The notes: generated by a model from the letters alone, not told the origin. A stretch of 61,325 nt of DNA from Bacillus horti (GCF_030813115.1 NZ_JAUSTY010000025.1:1-61325); one strand, 5' to 3'. Counted from the stretch's first letter, positions 26,410 to 35,307 are shown. Translations and numbers: made by a program.

Positions 26410-27102
26410 TCAGGAAGCATATATTTTTTTCATCCACTCCACAATACTTAACTGCTCCTCTTGACGGAGCTGATCAACATCGGCCACTTCCACAAATTGA
26501 TTGTCCTTTATAGCTACTACATAATCTAGCATCGGCTCAATCTCACTGACTTCATGAGTTGAGATTAAAACCGTTTGTTTCTCAAGATCGATAAAGGATA
26601 CTAATCCTTTTACTATCGTATCTCTAACCATCGGATCAAGTCCAGACAATGGCTCATCCATTAGGATATAGGAGGCGTCACGCGCTAGGGATAAAATTAT
26701 TTTTAGTCTCCCTCTATTTCCCTTGGAGAGGTGCTTTACCTTCGTATTTGGATCAAGCTTCATGAACTGAATCATTTCTTCTGCTTTACTCAGGTTAAAG
26801 TCTTCAAACTGAGTGGCAAAAAACTGAACAGTCTCCATTACTGAATACATGGTGTAATATTCGTCTAACTCAGAAAGGTACGTCACATGCTTGCTTATTT
26901 TACGGTCTACTTCCATCCCATCTACTGTCACCCGACCTTTTGTCGGACGAATTAATCCAGCAATAAGCTTAAGCGTTGTCGATTTCCCCGTTCCATTCGG
27001 GCCTACTACTCCAATAATCTTGCCTTTAGGTAATGTGGTCGTAATATCTTTAATAGCATATTTTCCTAGGTACGCCTTACTTACTTGCTCAAACGTAATC
27101 AT
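26410..27102 (-). CDS. ABC transporter ATP-binding protein (YtrB-like)
   Basis: The 230-residue ATPase has Walker A 'GPNGTGKSTT' (about 36), signature 'LSKGNRGRLKIILSLA' (a variant of LSGGQ), Walker B 'YILMDEPLSGLDP' and the H-loop 'STHE'. Subunits of this kind drive small bacitracin- or lantibiotic-type exporters controlled by YtrA regulators. Its first base overlaps the last base of the GntR gene stop. It is the last gene of a three-gene leftward operon. Confidence 0.88.
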   Translation of the reverse strand: MITFEQVSKAYLGKYAIKDITTTLPKGKIIGVVGPNGTGKSTTLKLIAGLIRPTKGRVTVDGMEVDRKISKHVTYLSELDEYYTMYSVMETVQFFATQFEDFNLSKAEEMIQFMKLDPNTKVKHLSKGNRGRLKIILSLARDASYILMDEPLSGLDPMVRDTIVKGLVSFIDLEKQTVLISTHEVSEIEPMLDYVVAIKDNQFVEVADVDQLRQEEQLSIVEWMKKIYAS

Positions 27103-27476
27103 TATTCAATCCCTCCATCCTTAGCAATATAGTCCTTTAAACTATTGAGCATTTCCTTAGGCTCGTAGCCCATCTCCTGCATAAGCTCTACAAAGCTTTT
27201 GATCTGCTCCGTTTTCATCTGCTCTCTCATTTCATCTAAAATGTTTTTATTTTCCGTCACAAACGTCCCCTGCCCTCTTTTAGTTTCTACTACTTCCTCA
27301 CGTTCTAGCTCCATATAGGTACGCTGTACCGTGTTAGGGTTCACACCACTTTGAACAGCCATTTCCCTAACAGAGGGGAGCTTTTCTCCTGCTTTAAGCT
27401 CATGGCGGATGATTTGCCGTTTAATTCGATCTGCAATTTGCTCATAAATAGGCTTAGATGCCTGAAACTGCTGCAT
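27102..27476 (-). CDS. GntR-family repressor, YtrA subfamily
   Basis: The 124-residue length is typical of YtrA-type GntR regulators. A winged helix occupies residues 10-75 ('GEKLPSVREMAVQSGVNPNTVQRTYMELEREEVV' in two parts), followed by a short helical dimerisation tail. It probably represses its own operon through the dyad at 28300-28331 and is released by cell-envelope stress. It lies between the permease and ATPase genes. Confidence 0.9.
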   Translation of the reverse strand: MQQFQASKPIYEQIADRIKRQIIRHELKAGEKLPSVREMAVQSGVNPNTVQRTYMELEREEVVETKRGQGTFVTENKNILDEMREQMKTEQIKSFVELMQEMGYEPKEMLNSLKDYIAKDGGIE

Positions 27477-27482
27477 ACGCTC

Positions 27483-28232
27483 TTACACCTCCACCTTCCT
27501 GTCCAATAGAAAGCAAGAAAATCCGAATAATGCTACAGAAATAACTAGATAATATAAAATGTCTCCAACGTGAATCCCTTCAAAGAAGTGAGAGTTTAAG
27601 CTAGTAACAGAAATATATCCCCAATTTGTTAGGGTTTCGAAGATCGCTGTATTTTCAAACATTCCTTGAAGTGTTGATATAGCTAGGAAACCAATTAATA
27701 CAATGATGAAACTCCATTTTCCGATATATGCCTTACAGAATTGGTAAACGGTCCAAGCCGCTATCAGCCAAAGAGAAATATAAATGGATGTTAGGAAAAG
27801 AAATCCAGCAAATATTAGGACTTCCTGAAACACAACCCCTATATTGAAGGGAAGATGTGTCTCTATACCTTCACTTACAAAATTTAAACTGAACATCAAT
27901 AGGGCTATACTAACAGCCAAGGAAACGAAGTTTGCTGCAGCTCCATTAACAAGCTTTGCTCCCAATAATCGTAGAGATGGTTGTGGATTATGCAGCCATA
28001 AATGCAACTTATTTGACTCTGCTTGCAGACTTACAAACATATAAATAGCTAAATATGCCACATGACCCATCACCGTTAAAGCCGTCATCCCAAGAATAAT
28101 AGGATAAAGCTCCCAGCGAAGCGTCATAAAGTAAGCAATGATGAAGGCCACGGCTATAATCGCTAACCCCGCAATCGTCAATGTCCTTGTTAATCTAAAT
28201 TCCTTCTTTAATAATCCAACCCAACTATTCAT
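27483..28232 (-). CDS. ABC-2-type permease of the GntR-controlled operon
   Basis: The 249-residue membrane protein has six hydrophobic helices (first at about 18-38, last at 225-242) and no extracellular domain. Together with the ATPase it forms a small exporter. It is the first gene of the operon, unusual because YtrA-type operons often begin with the regulator. ATG start near a GGTGAG site. Confidence 0.75.
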   Translation of the reverse strand: MNSWVGLLKKEFRLTRTLTIAGLAIIAVAFIIAYFMTLRWELYPIILGMTALTVMGHVAYLAIYMFVSLQAESNKLHLWLHNPQPSLRLLGAKLVNGAAANFVSLAVSIALLMFSLNFVSEGIETHLPFNIGVVFQEVLIFAGFLFLTSIYISLWLIAAWTVYQFCKAYIGKWSFIIVLIGFLAISTLQGMFENTAIFETLTNWGYISVTSLNSHFFEGIHVGDILYYLVISVALFGFSCFLLDRKVEV

Positions 28233-28299
28233 TTTGGCATCTCACCTTTCATTTATAATCACCTGTTCATTAGATAGAAACAATATGATTGTTGTTATG

Positions 28300-28331
28300 T
28301 TTTAGTGTTCTATTTAGATAGTACACTAAAA
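28300..28331. promoter_or_regulatory. YtrA-type operator
   Basis: TTTTAGTGTTCTATTT is followed by a near-exact inverted copy ending ACACTAAAA; 14 of 16 positions are symmetric. It lies 68 bp upstream of the first gene of the GntR operon. Confidence 0.65.
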
Positions 28332-28483
28332 CAGAAGTGATTGCAACTTTTTATTTTAAAAATTTTTCTTTTGCACGATCTTTACCATTTATCCTGCTTA
28401 AAAAGCCCTTACGCAAAAAAGAAAAGGCAACCACTTGGGCTACCTTTTTTATACTATTCAACGAATGTTACACACTATTTAAG

Positions 28484-28542
28484 AAAAGGTTCTATTGTAG
28501 AACTTTCGAAGAAGTAACCTAGTCCATCATTAGAGGAAGCTT
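28484..28542. repeat. Dispersed structured repeat, copy C
   Basis: Only the hairpin half is present: GTTCTA-TTG-TAGAAC, a second short stem, then CTAGT-CCATC-ATTAG and AGGAAGCTT. The stems differ in sequence from copies A and B but still pair. It abuts the 3' end of the hemolysin III gene. Confidence 0.6.
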
Positions 28543-29185
28543 AAAAAATTTGCAAGATGGAAAGAACCATAAAGAAGTGACACGCACTTCCCGCTAATAC
28601 AAATACATGCCACACAGCATGATGATAAGGAAATAGCTTCCACATGTAAAAAATGGTCCCTACTGTGTAGCAAACTCCGCCAGCTATGAGCAATACAAGC
28701 CCTAGGCTAGACATATTCTCCATAATCGGTCGAATCACGACAATAGCCAACCAGCCTAGTAGAATGTAAAGAATGGTTGAGATAAACAAAAATCGTTTCA
28801 CAAAAAACACTTTAAAAACGACACCAGCTACAGCAAGACCCCAAACGACTCCAAAAATCACCCATCCCATAGCACCAGGAACAACAATCAGCATAATGGG
28901 CGTATAGGTCCCTGCAATAAATAAGTAGATAGATGCATGATCAAAAATCTCAAACAAATCCTTCACTTTACCTGCAGGCATCATGTGTAGCAAAGTAGAG
29001 TTTGTATATAGCAGCAGCATAGTTACACCGAAAACGATAAAGCTAATGACGTGTGTGAACGTTCCGTAGATACTAGCAAATACGATAAGAATCGTAAGAG
29101 CTGCTAAGCTGAGGACTACACCAACAGCATGAGTAGCAGCATTAGCCATTTCTTCTTTTCTAGAATAAGTATGAGTATTTGCCAT
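28541..29185 (-). CDS. Hemolysin III (PAQR-like) membrane protein
   Basis: The 214-residue protein has seven membrane helices and the conserved metal-site residues of the family: 'EEMANAATHAVGVVLS' at the N-terminus, 'FDHASIYLFIAGTYTP' in the middle and 'HHAVWHVFVLAGSACHF' at the end. Relatives act as putative hydrolases or channels; the hemolysin name is historical. It is a single gene. Confidence 0.88.
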   Translation of the reverse strand: MANTHTYSRKEEMANAATHAVGVVLSLAALTILIVFASIYGTFTHVISFIVFGVTMLLLYTNSTLLHMMPAGKVKDLFEIFDHASIYLFIAGTYTPIMLIVVPGAMGWVIFGVVWGLAVAGVVFKVFFVKRFLFISTILYILLGWLAIVVIRPIMENMSSLGLVLLIAGGVCYTVGTIFYMWKLFPYHHAVWHVFVLAGSACHFFMVLSILQIF

Positions 29186-29323
29186 CTCTTTTCCCCTTCC
29201 CGTACAGTTTCTGGTTTTACGCCTTTATTTCAAAAATGGATGCTTGCTTTAGCAGATACGTCCAATCATACTGGATCAACTTTCATAGTATAGAGTATCC
29301 AATACAAAGGTAGGTGATTCAAT

Positions 29324-29416
29324 ATGTCTAGACGTAAACGTCGTATTGTTTTTGTAAAGCTTAGACCTGGTCAAGTTTTGGTCGCTGTTGTGAAAAGAAG
29401 ACACCATCATAGATAA
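29324..29416 (+). CDS. Very basic 30-residue peptide
   Basis: The sequence 'MSRRKRRIVFVKLRPGQV' continues with 'LVAVVKRRHHHR'. It has a well-placed AGGTAGGTG site and is followed by a long 3' region ending in a good terminator, so it looks like a true small gene. About half the residues are Arg, Lys or His around a hydrophobic core. I know no family; nucleic-acid or membrane binding would suit the composition. Confidence 0.5.
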   Translation: MSRRKRRIVFVKLRPGQVLVAVVKRRHHHR

Positions 29417-29524
29417 AGCTAAGTTTCTTTCCTAGTTATTATTTAGCAATTTATTCAAGGCCAGTTCTATGGAATAGTTTTGCTTATAGCAATCTAGACC
29501 CTCTCATTCGCATCTCCTTTAATT

Positions 29525-29555
29525 GGATCTAAGGCTTTTCTTAGGTCCTTTTTTT
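29525..29555 (+). terminator. Terminator of the small basic peptide gene
   Basis: GGATCTAAG and CTTAGGTCC form the stem, followed by seven T. It lies about 110 nt after the peptide stop codon. Confidence 0.7.
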
Positions 29556-29627
29556 ATGCCTCTTACAGCTTTCGTTACCCCTTACTTTATTTATGAGGCA
29601 GAGAGATCATACACTTATAAAAATAAA

Positions 29628-31517
29628 TCAAAAAGGAAAAAAGAATGGAAGTAAAATCACCATCACTACTCCAAGGATTAGCTGCAACGGGAGCCCCAAT
29701 CGTACATAATTCTTAAACGTATACTTACCAGCAGACATAACCAACGCATTAGGAGGGGTTGAAAAAGGAACAGCAAAGCACATACCTGCTCCAATGGCCA
29801 CAGCGAACATAAATGGCATTGGACTTACTCCTAATTCGACAGCAGCTGTTAGAGCAATAGGTGCAAACAAAACAGCACAAGCCGTATTACTAATAAAAAG
29901 GGTCAGGATAGACGTTGTAAAGTAAACTCCGGCCAACAGGGCAAGCGGACCAAAGCTTCCTAAGCTTTCTACCAGCTGCGTAGAGAGTAGTGCAGCAGCA
30001 CCTGTATTTTGGATCGCTATGGACATAGGAATCATTCCTCCAATGAGGACGATACTCTCCCAATTAATCGTCTTATACGCTTCCTCCATGTTACGTAAAC
30101 ATCCTGTCACAACCATCAGAACAGCTGCAATCATAACGGATACCACAGCCGGAAAAATATCTAGAATCATCAGCACGATCATTAGGAGCATGATGCCTCC
30201 AGCAATCGGTGCTTTATGATCTAGTGTTACAGAAGCAGCAGCCTCTAACGGCTGTCCAACAACAACTACATCTGTCTGCTCCTTTGAAAGCAGGGATATT
30301 CCTTCCCACGTTCCCTGTACAAGCAGCGCATCACCAGAACGGATTTTTTCATCCTTTAAGTCATGTAGAAGATATTCTCCCTTGCGTTGAATCCCAAGGA
30401 TATTAACATTATATTTTTCACGGAAGCCAGAGTGCTTCACCAATTTATTAATTAATGCTGAATTTGGAGGTAGCAACACCTCAGCAATCCCAATCTCCCT
30501 CGAAGCATAGCCATTTGATTGACTTGACGGTTTTGAAGGATTATCTCCCGTTCTTTCTACAACTTGTTGATCAAGGAGATCCAAACCATTTTCTTTCGCA
30601 AATTGTTCAACCTGTTCAAAGGCACCATACACGTACAGAATATCTTGCTCTTGAAGAAGCGTAGTTGGTCCAGCAATCTCCTGATTAATCGTTTTGAAAA
30701 ACGGATTCTTCGAGGAGGTTCTACGCCGGAGCTCAATAATATGTACATGATAACGCTTTGGAATATCTAAATCGATTAGTTTTTTTGATGTAATCGGTGA
30801 TCCCTCACCAACCTGTACTCGATACAGGTTTTGAGATAGCTGATACTGTCCCGCTAGCTCCTCTAATGAACGACCCTCTCCGCGAGTACCCTTTGCTTTC
30901 TTCGCTCCCTTAGGTAGCAGAAATTTACTTAGAACAACAATTAGGATCGTTCCCAGGCCCACACAGACTAACCCGATGGGTGTAAAGGAAAAGAAGGAAA
31001 GCTCCTCAAAGCCAGCGTTCATTAACGTTTCTCTAATGACGAGGTTAGGTGGTGTACCAATTAAAGTAAGGGCCCCACCAAGACTACTTGCAAACGCTAA
31101 GGGCATTAATAGGCGACTAGGACTGATGCCTGAGCTCATCGCCATACTCACAACAATCGGCAGCATAACCGCTACAGTGCCTGTATTACTAACAAAGGCA
31201 CCAATCCCTGCCGAAGCCAGCATAATCGTAACTAGCAGACGTGTTTCACTTGTACCCGCAAGCTTAAGCAGACGACCACTAGCCATTTTTGCTAGGCCCG
31301 TTTGAAATATTCCGCCACCGACGACAAATAAGCCAATCATCATAATAACAATAGAATTCGCAAACCCTGATAAAGCCTCGTCAGGCGTTAAAATATCAAA
31401 TAATACAAGGACAATCAATGAACAAATGGCCACAAGGTCCGAACGAACCTTTCCACTCATAAACAGTGCAGCTGTAATGGCCAGCACAGATAAAGTAATC
31501 ATCATATCAGAAGTCAT
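29628..31517 (-). CDS. SLC13/DASS-type permease with two RCK_C domains
   Basis: The 629-residue protein has an N-terminal transport half (helices to about residue 200), a cytoplasmic insert with two TrkA-C (RCK_C) domains (about 215-310 and 340-420), and a C-terminal transport half from 440. The family motif 'NTGTVAVMLPIVVSMA' with its second-half partner 'ISNTACAVLFAPIALT' marks the substrate and sodium sites. Members carry sulfate, dicarboxylates or other anions; the RCK_C pair suggests gating by a small ligand. Substrate not predictable. Confidence 0.88.
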   Translation of the reverse strand: MTSDMMITLSVLAITAALFMSGKVRSDLVAICSLIVLVLFDILTPDEALSGFANSIVIMMIGLFVVGGGIFQTGLAKMASGRLLKLAGTSETRLLVTIMLASAGIGAFVSNTGTVAVMLPIVVSMAMSSGISPSRLLMPLAFASSLGGALTLIGTPPNLVIRETLMNAGFEELSFFSFTPIGLVCVGLGTILIVVLSKFLLPKGAKKAKGTRGEGRSLEELAGQYQLSQNLYRVQVGEGSPITSKKLIDLDIPKRYHVHIIELRRRTSSKNPFFKTINQEIAGPTTLLQEQDILYVYGAFEQVEQFAKENGLDLLDQQVVERTGDNPSKPSSQSNGYASREIGIAEVLLPPNSALINKLVKHSGFREKYNVNILGIQRKGEYLLHDLKDEKIRSGDALLVQGTWEGISLLSKEQTDVVVVGQPLEAAASVTLDHKAPIAGGIMLLMIVLMILDIFPAVVSVMIAAVLMVVTGCLRNMEEAYKTINWESIVLIGGMIPMSIAIQNTGAAALLSTQLVESLGSFGPLALLAGVYFTTSILTLFISNTACAVLFAPIALTAAVELGVSPMPFMFAVAIGAGMCFAVPFSTPPNALVMSAGKYTFKNYVRLGLPLQLILGVVMVILLPFFFPF

Positions 31518-31754
31518 ACTCGTCCTCCATCTTGGAGATATATCTAAAAGAATCTCTTTCGGTTTAATATATCATAAATTACTCTATAAGATATAGTAAT
31601 AGTTGTGAACAGGTCGTGACGCCTACTATTGTAAGCCTTTGCATTTTTTATAAACAACTTTACATATTGTTAAAGAATATTAATTTATTGTTTTTCGATA
31701 AATTAAGTGCTATGCTAAATTATAATCTTAATGATTTAAGCAAAGGGAGGTGTT

Positions 31755-32237
31755 GTGCTAGTGAAACGTGGAATGATAGTCTTTTTAAAGCTTGCTATAT
31801 TTGTGATTGGTACTCTTGTACTTGCTTTAAGTATATTCTGGTTACCATGGGTAGCTGAGAGATCAGCGGAGATGCATCCTGAATATGCCTATTTACGCTT
31901 TCCAGTTCTTATCGGTTTGTATGTCACAGTGATTCCTTTTATGGCTGCTCTGTATCAAGGGTTTAAGCTTTTAGGATATATTCAAAGAAAAAATGCTTTT
32001 TCAGAAGCAGCCGTTCAGTCTTTAAACCATATCAAATACTATGCCATAGCCATTAGTATCATCTACATCTTCGGTGCTTTAGGATTATATTCACTAAATG
32101 CTTTACACCCTGGAGTATTACTGATGGGTATAGCCATTATTTTTGCATCCAGTGTCATTTCTCTTTTTTCTGCCCTGCTTAAGGAGTTACTTAATAGTGC
32201 CCTGCAATTAAAATTAGAAAATGATTTAACCGTGTAG
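31755..32237 (+). CDS. DUF2975 membrane protein
   Basis: The 160-residue protein has four helices in the DUF2975 pattern ('YLRFPVLIGLYVTVIPFMAALYQ' split over helix two). It is followed 13 bp later by its usual partner, a small XRE-type regulator, as in the B. subtilis yoaS-yozG pair. GTG starts at 31755 and 31761 are both possible behind GGGAGG; spacing favours 31761. Confidence 0.8.
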   Translation: MLVKRGMIVFLKLAIFVIGTLVLALSIFWLPWVAERSAEMHPEYAYLRFPVLIGLYVTVIPFMAALYQGFKLLGYIQRKNAFSEAAVQSLNHIKYYAIAISIIYIFGALGLYSLNALHPGVLLMGIAIIFASSVISLFSALLKELLNSALQLKLENDLTV

Positions 32238-32250
32238 GTAAGGTGTAATT

Positions 32251-32466
32251 ATGTCTATTATTGTTCATATTGATGTGATGTTAGCTAAAAGGAAGATGAG
32301 TGTCACGGAGCTTTCGGAAAAGGTTGGGATCACTATGGCCAATCTTTCTATATTGAAAAATGGCAAGGCGAAAGCTATCCGATTTTCAACATTGGAAGCA
32401 ATATGTGAAGCGTTAGATTGCCAGCCAGGAGATATTTTGGAGTATAGGAATGAGGATCGTACTTAA
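32251..32466 (+). CDS. YozG-like XRE-family regulator
   Basis: The 71-residue protein is one Cro/C1-type helix-turn-helix ('MSVTELSEKVGITMANLSILKNGKAKAIRFSTLEAI' read in parts) ending 'CQPGDILEY', the hallmark of this small family. It is cotranscribed with the DUF2975 gene. Together they probably form a membrane-linked regulatory pair; the ligand is unknown. Confidence 0.88.
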   Translation: MSIIVHIDVMLAKRKMSVTELSEKVGITMANLSILKNGKAKAIRFSTLEAICEALDCQPGDILEYRNEDRT

Positions 32467-32478
32467 CATACAACAAAA

Positions 32479-32513
32479 AAGACATTCCATAGCTTTAATA
32501 TATGGAGTGTCTT
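32479..32513 (+). terminator. Terminator of the DUF2975-XRE operon
   Basis: AAGACATTCCATA pairs with TATGGAGTGTCTT (one mismatch). The following T-run is weak. Confidence 0.5.
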
Positions 32514-32566
32514 CTTGCAAGGGCGGTAACCTTGTTTGCAGAAGGCTACAAACAATTGCTAGCTTC

Positions 32567-32938
32567 CTATTTTCTCCAAAAGGTTGTACAATCTGCCTTG
32601 TCCATAATATTGAACTCAATCATCTTCTCAAGTAAGGAGTAATCGACAGGACTGTCCCATTTGAAACGTACTAGCTCCTTAGTGTGACTATGACCAGCCT
32701 GTACGATATCATCTTCAAAATGAATCATCCCTGCTCTTTCAGGTGATACAGCAAAATGCTGCTTCGCTACACTAAAGCCAATAATAAAGGTTCCGTGATC
32801 CGTAAACATGGGCTGCTTCCATGCTATTTTTTGCTCAAGATTCGGGAACTTCTTCTTTACCCAGGTCAAAACTTCTTCAATTTGTGCCCTGTGTTCTGGA
32901 TGATCTATAGTAGCTAAATAATCTTCAAAAGTTTCCAT
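32567..32938 (-). CDS. fra: Frataxin-like iron chaperone Fra (YdhG, DUF1801)
   Basis: The 123-residue protein begins 'METFEDYLATIDHPEHR' and contains 'WKQPMFTDHGTFIIGFSVAKQHFAVSPE', typical of YdhG/Fra (124 residues), the Bacillus frataxin substitute that delivers iron to SufU and ferrochelatase. The C-terminal 'IEFNIMDKADCTTFWRK' also fits. It lies just downstream of a broken GNAT gene on the same strand. Confidence 0.8.
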   Translation of the reverse strand: METFEDYLATIDHPEHRAQIEEVLTWVKKKFPNLEQKIAWKQPMFTDHGTFIIGFSVAKQHFAVSPERAGMIHFEDDIVQAGHSHTKELVRFKWDSPVDYSLLEKMIEFNIMDKADCTTFWRK

Positions 32939-32939
32939 G

Positions 32940-33301
32940 CTATTCTCTCCTTACAGTTCTTTTTTCAAATATTATCATATCCATTGCTTGAATCCCACCT
33001 TCATAAATCGGTTCGGGGTATTTTAGAAAGAACTCTTTGTCTATACTAGACATTCTGAACCCTGCTTTTGATAAAATGCCATATTATCTATGCTACTATT
33101 TGCCGTCCCGACAATCATCTTGTTAAAATTCCGACCAATTGTTTCTCCATTTAAAGTTATTTCATACAATTCTCCTTGATCAATATACCTGTTAATCATT
33201 TCTCGTTCATCGGCTAAGCTCAGATATTGTAAGTAGTTAATTCTATCTTGCTTTTTTACTTCTTTTAAATTGACTTTACCTAACAAAATGAAGACCTCCA
33301 A
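32940..33301 (-). pseudogene. Broken GNAT acetyltransferase gene
   Basis: The N-terminal part ('GELYEITLNGETIG') resembles the first strands of a GNAT domain. It jumps directly to the late segment 'IVGTANSSIDNMAFYQKQG', so the acetyl-CoA-binding core is deleted. A +1 shift after 'YQKQG' then restores the expected C-terminus 'FRMSSIDKEFFLKYPEPIYE' and beyond, ending at 32940. Two independent lesions show a dead gene. Confidence 0.7.
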
Positions 33302-33360
33302 TATAGATCATTACTTATCTATAGTTTATTATAATATGTAGTAAAGGGAGGAATTTTTTA

Positions 33361-33900
33361 ATGGTTAATCGATCAATGAATATTATTGTTACAGATTATA
33401 ATGAGACATGGGTTGAACTATATAACAAGGAAGCAAAATTGATCAAAGATATATTAAAAGAGGAACTCATTGAAATTTATCATATAGGAAGTACAGCTGT
33501 ACCGAATTTAAAAGCTAAACCAATCATCGACATCATGCCCATCGTCAGGGACATTGAAAAAGTAGATCAGTTCAATGAAGAAATGCAAAAAATAGGCTAT
33601 GAGCCCCTTGGAGAGCTAGGAATTTCAGGGAGAAGGTACTTTCGAAAAGGCGGAGAAAATAGAACCCACCAAATTCATATCTTTCAAAATGATAATACAT
33701 ATGAAATTAAACGTCATCTTGCCGTACGTGATTATCTCAGAAGCCATAAAGAAGATAGGATTGAATATGGGAGGTTAAAAGAGCGACTTGCGGTGCTATT
33801 TCCTAAAGACATTGAGGGATATAGTCGTGGAAAACATGATTTTGTCCAAGGCTTAGAACAAAGGGCGCTTGAATGGAGCCGAAATAACAAGCATTACTAA
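33361..33900 (+). CDS. GrpB/UPF0157 family protein (nucleotidyltransferase fold)
   Basis: The 179-residue protein shows the family signature 'IYHIGSTAVPNLKAKPIIDI' (GS and D-containing nucleotidyltransferase-like core) and 'HQIHIF' followed by 'RHLAVRDYLRSH'. The fold resembles minimal nucleotidyltransferases; some relatives are linked to CoA metabolism, but no general function is settled. RBS AAAGGGAGG. Single gene. Confidence 0.85.
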   Translation: MVNRSMNIIVTDYNETWVELYNKEAKLIKDILKEELIEIYHIGSTAVPNLKAKPIIDIMPIVRDIEKVDQFNEEMQKIGYEPLGELGISGRRYFRKGGENRTHQIHIFQNDNTYEIKRHLAVRDYLRSHKEDRIEYGRLKERLAVLFPKDIEGYSRGKHDFVQGLEQRALEWSRNNKHY

Positions 33901-34140
33901 ATTTCAAAGATTCCATTAGCCCTTGTGAATTAAGGTTTATTCGTTCGTATTTGTTCTCTTTTGGAATGTTTTCTATGTTTTGTCCCCAAGATCTCCACGA
34001 AAACTTCTAGGGTAAGCGAAAAATAAAAGAAGAAATACCGTAGTACTACAATTTTAAAGTTATTTTTGGAAATTTTTTTAAATGAAGAGTTTTTTTAAAT
34101 AATGTCCATGTTAAACTTTAACGTGTTGAATTTTCTAAAA

Positions 34141-34164
34141 AAACCGCCCCATTGAAAGGGCGGT
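34141..34164 (-). terminator. Terminator of the frameshifted lipoprotein gene
   Basis: Read on the minus strand, ACCGCCC and GGGCGGT are followed by TTTTTT. The rest of the 33901-34211 interval holds nothing I can identify. Confidence 0.65.
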
Positions 34165-34315
34165 AAAAAGAACCGAATTATCGTTTCCTGTTTGATTAGC
34201 GAGTATTAGTACTAATCTAATTTAATAACTTGACCATTTACATCTCTAACTTCTAATTGATGTTCCCATTTTCTCGAATAAAAATTTTCATATTTATACA
34301 ATTCAGGGACTTCCC

Positions 34316-34738
34316 CTAAAAAGTGTTATTTAATACTTCTAATCTTATTTCAAACGAATTCTCGGGATCTTCCATATGATTAAACCAAATGACAACTTCG
34401 TCAATATTTAAATCAGTAAGTAACCCTCCCCACACTACGTTCCCTATCTGCTCTATTTGGCTTACTTTAATTAGAAATGAGATATTAGTTTCCCCAGAAA
34501 AACTCCACCCCTCTTCGTCATTTGTTGAATATTTATACCTGCTTTTATCTTTTTCATATGTGCTAAGTACGTATAGCTCACCAGATTTAAATAAGACAAC
34601 CTGATGTTTATCTATTTTGTTAACAATATCAATTGATTGATTCCATTTACTTTCTATGGCTTTATCCAAAGTTTCGTATGAGCATCCGGTTAAGGTGCTA
34701 GTGACAATAATAACTACTATTAAATATTTCATTTGCAA
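34316..34738 (-). CDS. Lipoprotein, probably truncated by a frameshift
   Basis: The 140-residue product has a lipoprotein signal ending 'STLTGCSYE' with the lipobox Cys at residue 19. The rest is beta-rich and not recognised. After the stop, another frame continues for 35 protein-like residues ('FLGEVPELYKYENFYSRKWE' and more, stop at 34212). The break lies in a run of T at about 34316-34322. One extra T would give a protein of about 175 residues, so the gene is probably damaged, or the base is a sequencing error. Confidence 0.6.
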   Translation of the reverse strand: MQMKYLIVVIIVTSTLTGCSYETLDKAIESKWNQSIDIVNKIDKHQVVLFKSGELYVLSTYEKDKSRYKYSTNDEEGWSFSGETNISFLIKVSQIEQIGNVVWGGLLTDLNIDEVVIWFNHMEDPENSFEIRLEVLNNTF

Positions 34739-34881
34739 TATCCTCCAAAAATCAAGATTACTGTAATTCTAACACTGTACGAAATGCCTTCTTTACATCC
34801 TTTTATACTCAATTTATTCTATTCTTATATTTAATTACAAGAATGAGATTATGGGTAGTTTAACAAAAGGAGAAATATATT

Positions 34882-35004
34882 TTGAAATTTGAGAAATACA
34901 AAATCATTAATTTGAGATACGATTTGCCCATTTGCAGTAACAACCAAGAATGGAGGATGCAGCACGATAAATGTTACGCTTATTTGTTGGCTGATTGGGC
35001 TTGA
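34882..35004 (+). CDS. Possible 40-residue small protein
   Basis: TTG at 34882 follows AAAAGGAG with good spacing, and the frame runs 40 codons ('MKFEKYKIINLRYDLPICS' to 'YAYLLADWA'). It may be a real small gene or the start of a decayed longer one. No family recognised. Confidence 0.35.
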   Translation: MKFEKYKIINLRYDLPICSNNQEWRMQHDKCYAYLLADWA

Positions 35005-35266
35005 TACTCTGCACTAGGCGCTAATCTGATTCCATGAGATAGAGACTCCTAATTCATTGCTCAGTAGTGTAATCCCCTTAGTTTCAAGTTGTAGACATTC
35101 TAAATTTGTCATAGGTAAAACCTCCTTGAATGATATATTTAGTGATGATCGATAAGACGAAGCAAAATAGAACAGGATATTTTGATACTTCATTTTTGAA
35201 AACCTCCTTAAAAATTAGTAATAAAGAGATTCGCCATGCATTGACTACTACGTAAGAAGAAATAAT

Positions 35267-35289
35267 AAAAACCCACCTAATGGTAGGCT
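35267..35289 (-). terminator. Terminator of the zinc-ribbon protein gene
   Basis: On the minus strand CCTACC-ATTA-GGTGGG is followed by TTTTT. It starts about 20 nt past the stop codon. Confidence 0.65.
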
Positions 35290-35307
35290 CTATAGTTGTT
35301 CGCAATA

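Noticed and set aside
35084-35305. A 73-residue leftward frame after the zinc-ribbon gene.
   Set aside because: Its first codons lie in the terminator of the preceding gene and it has no ribosome site.
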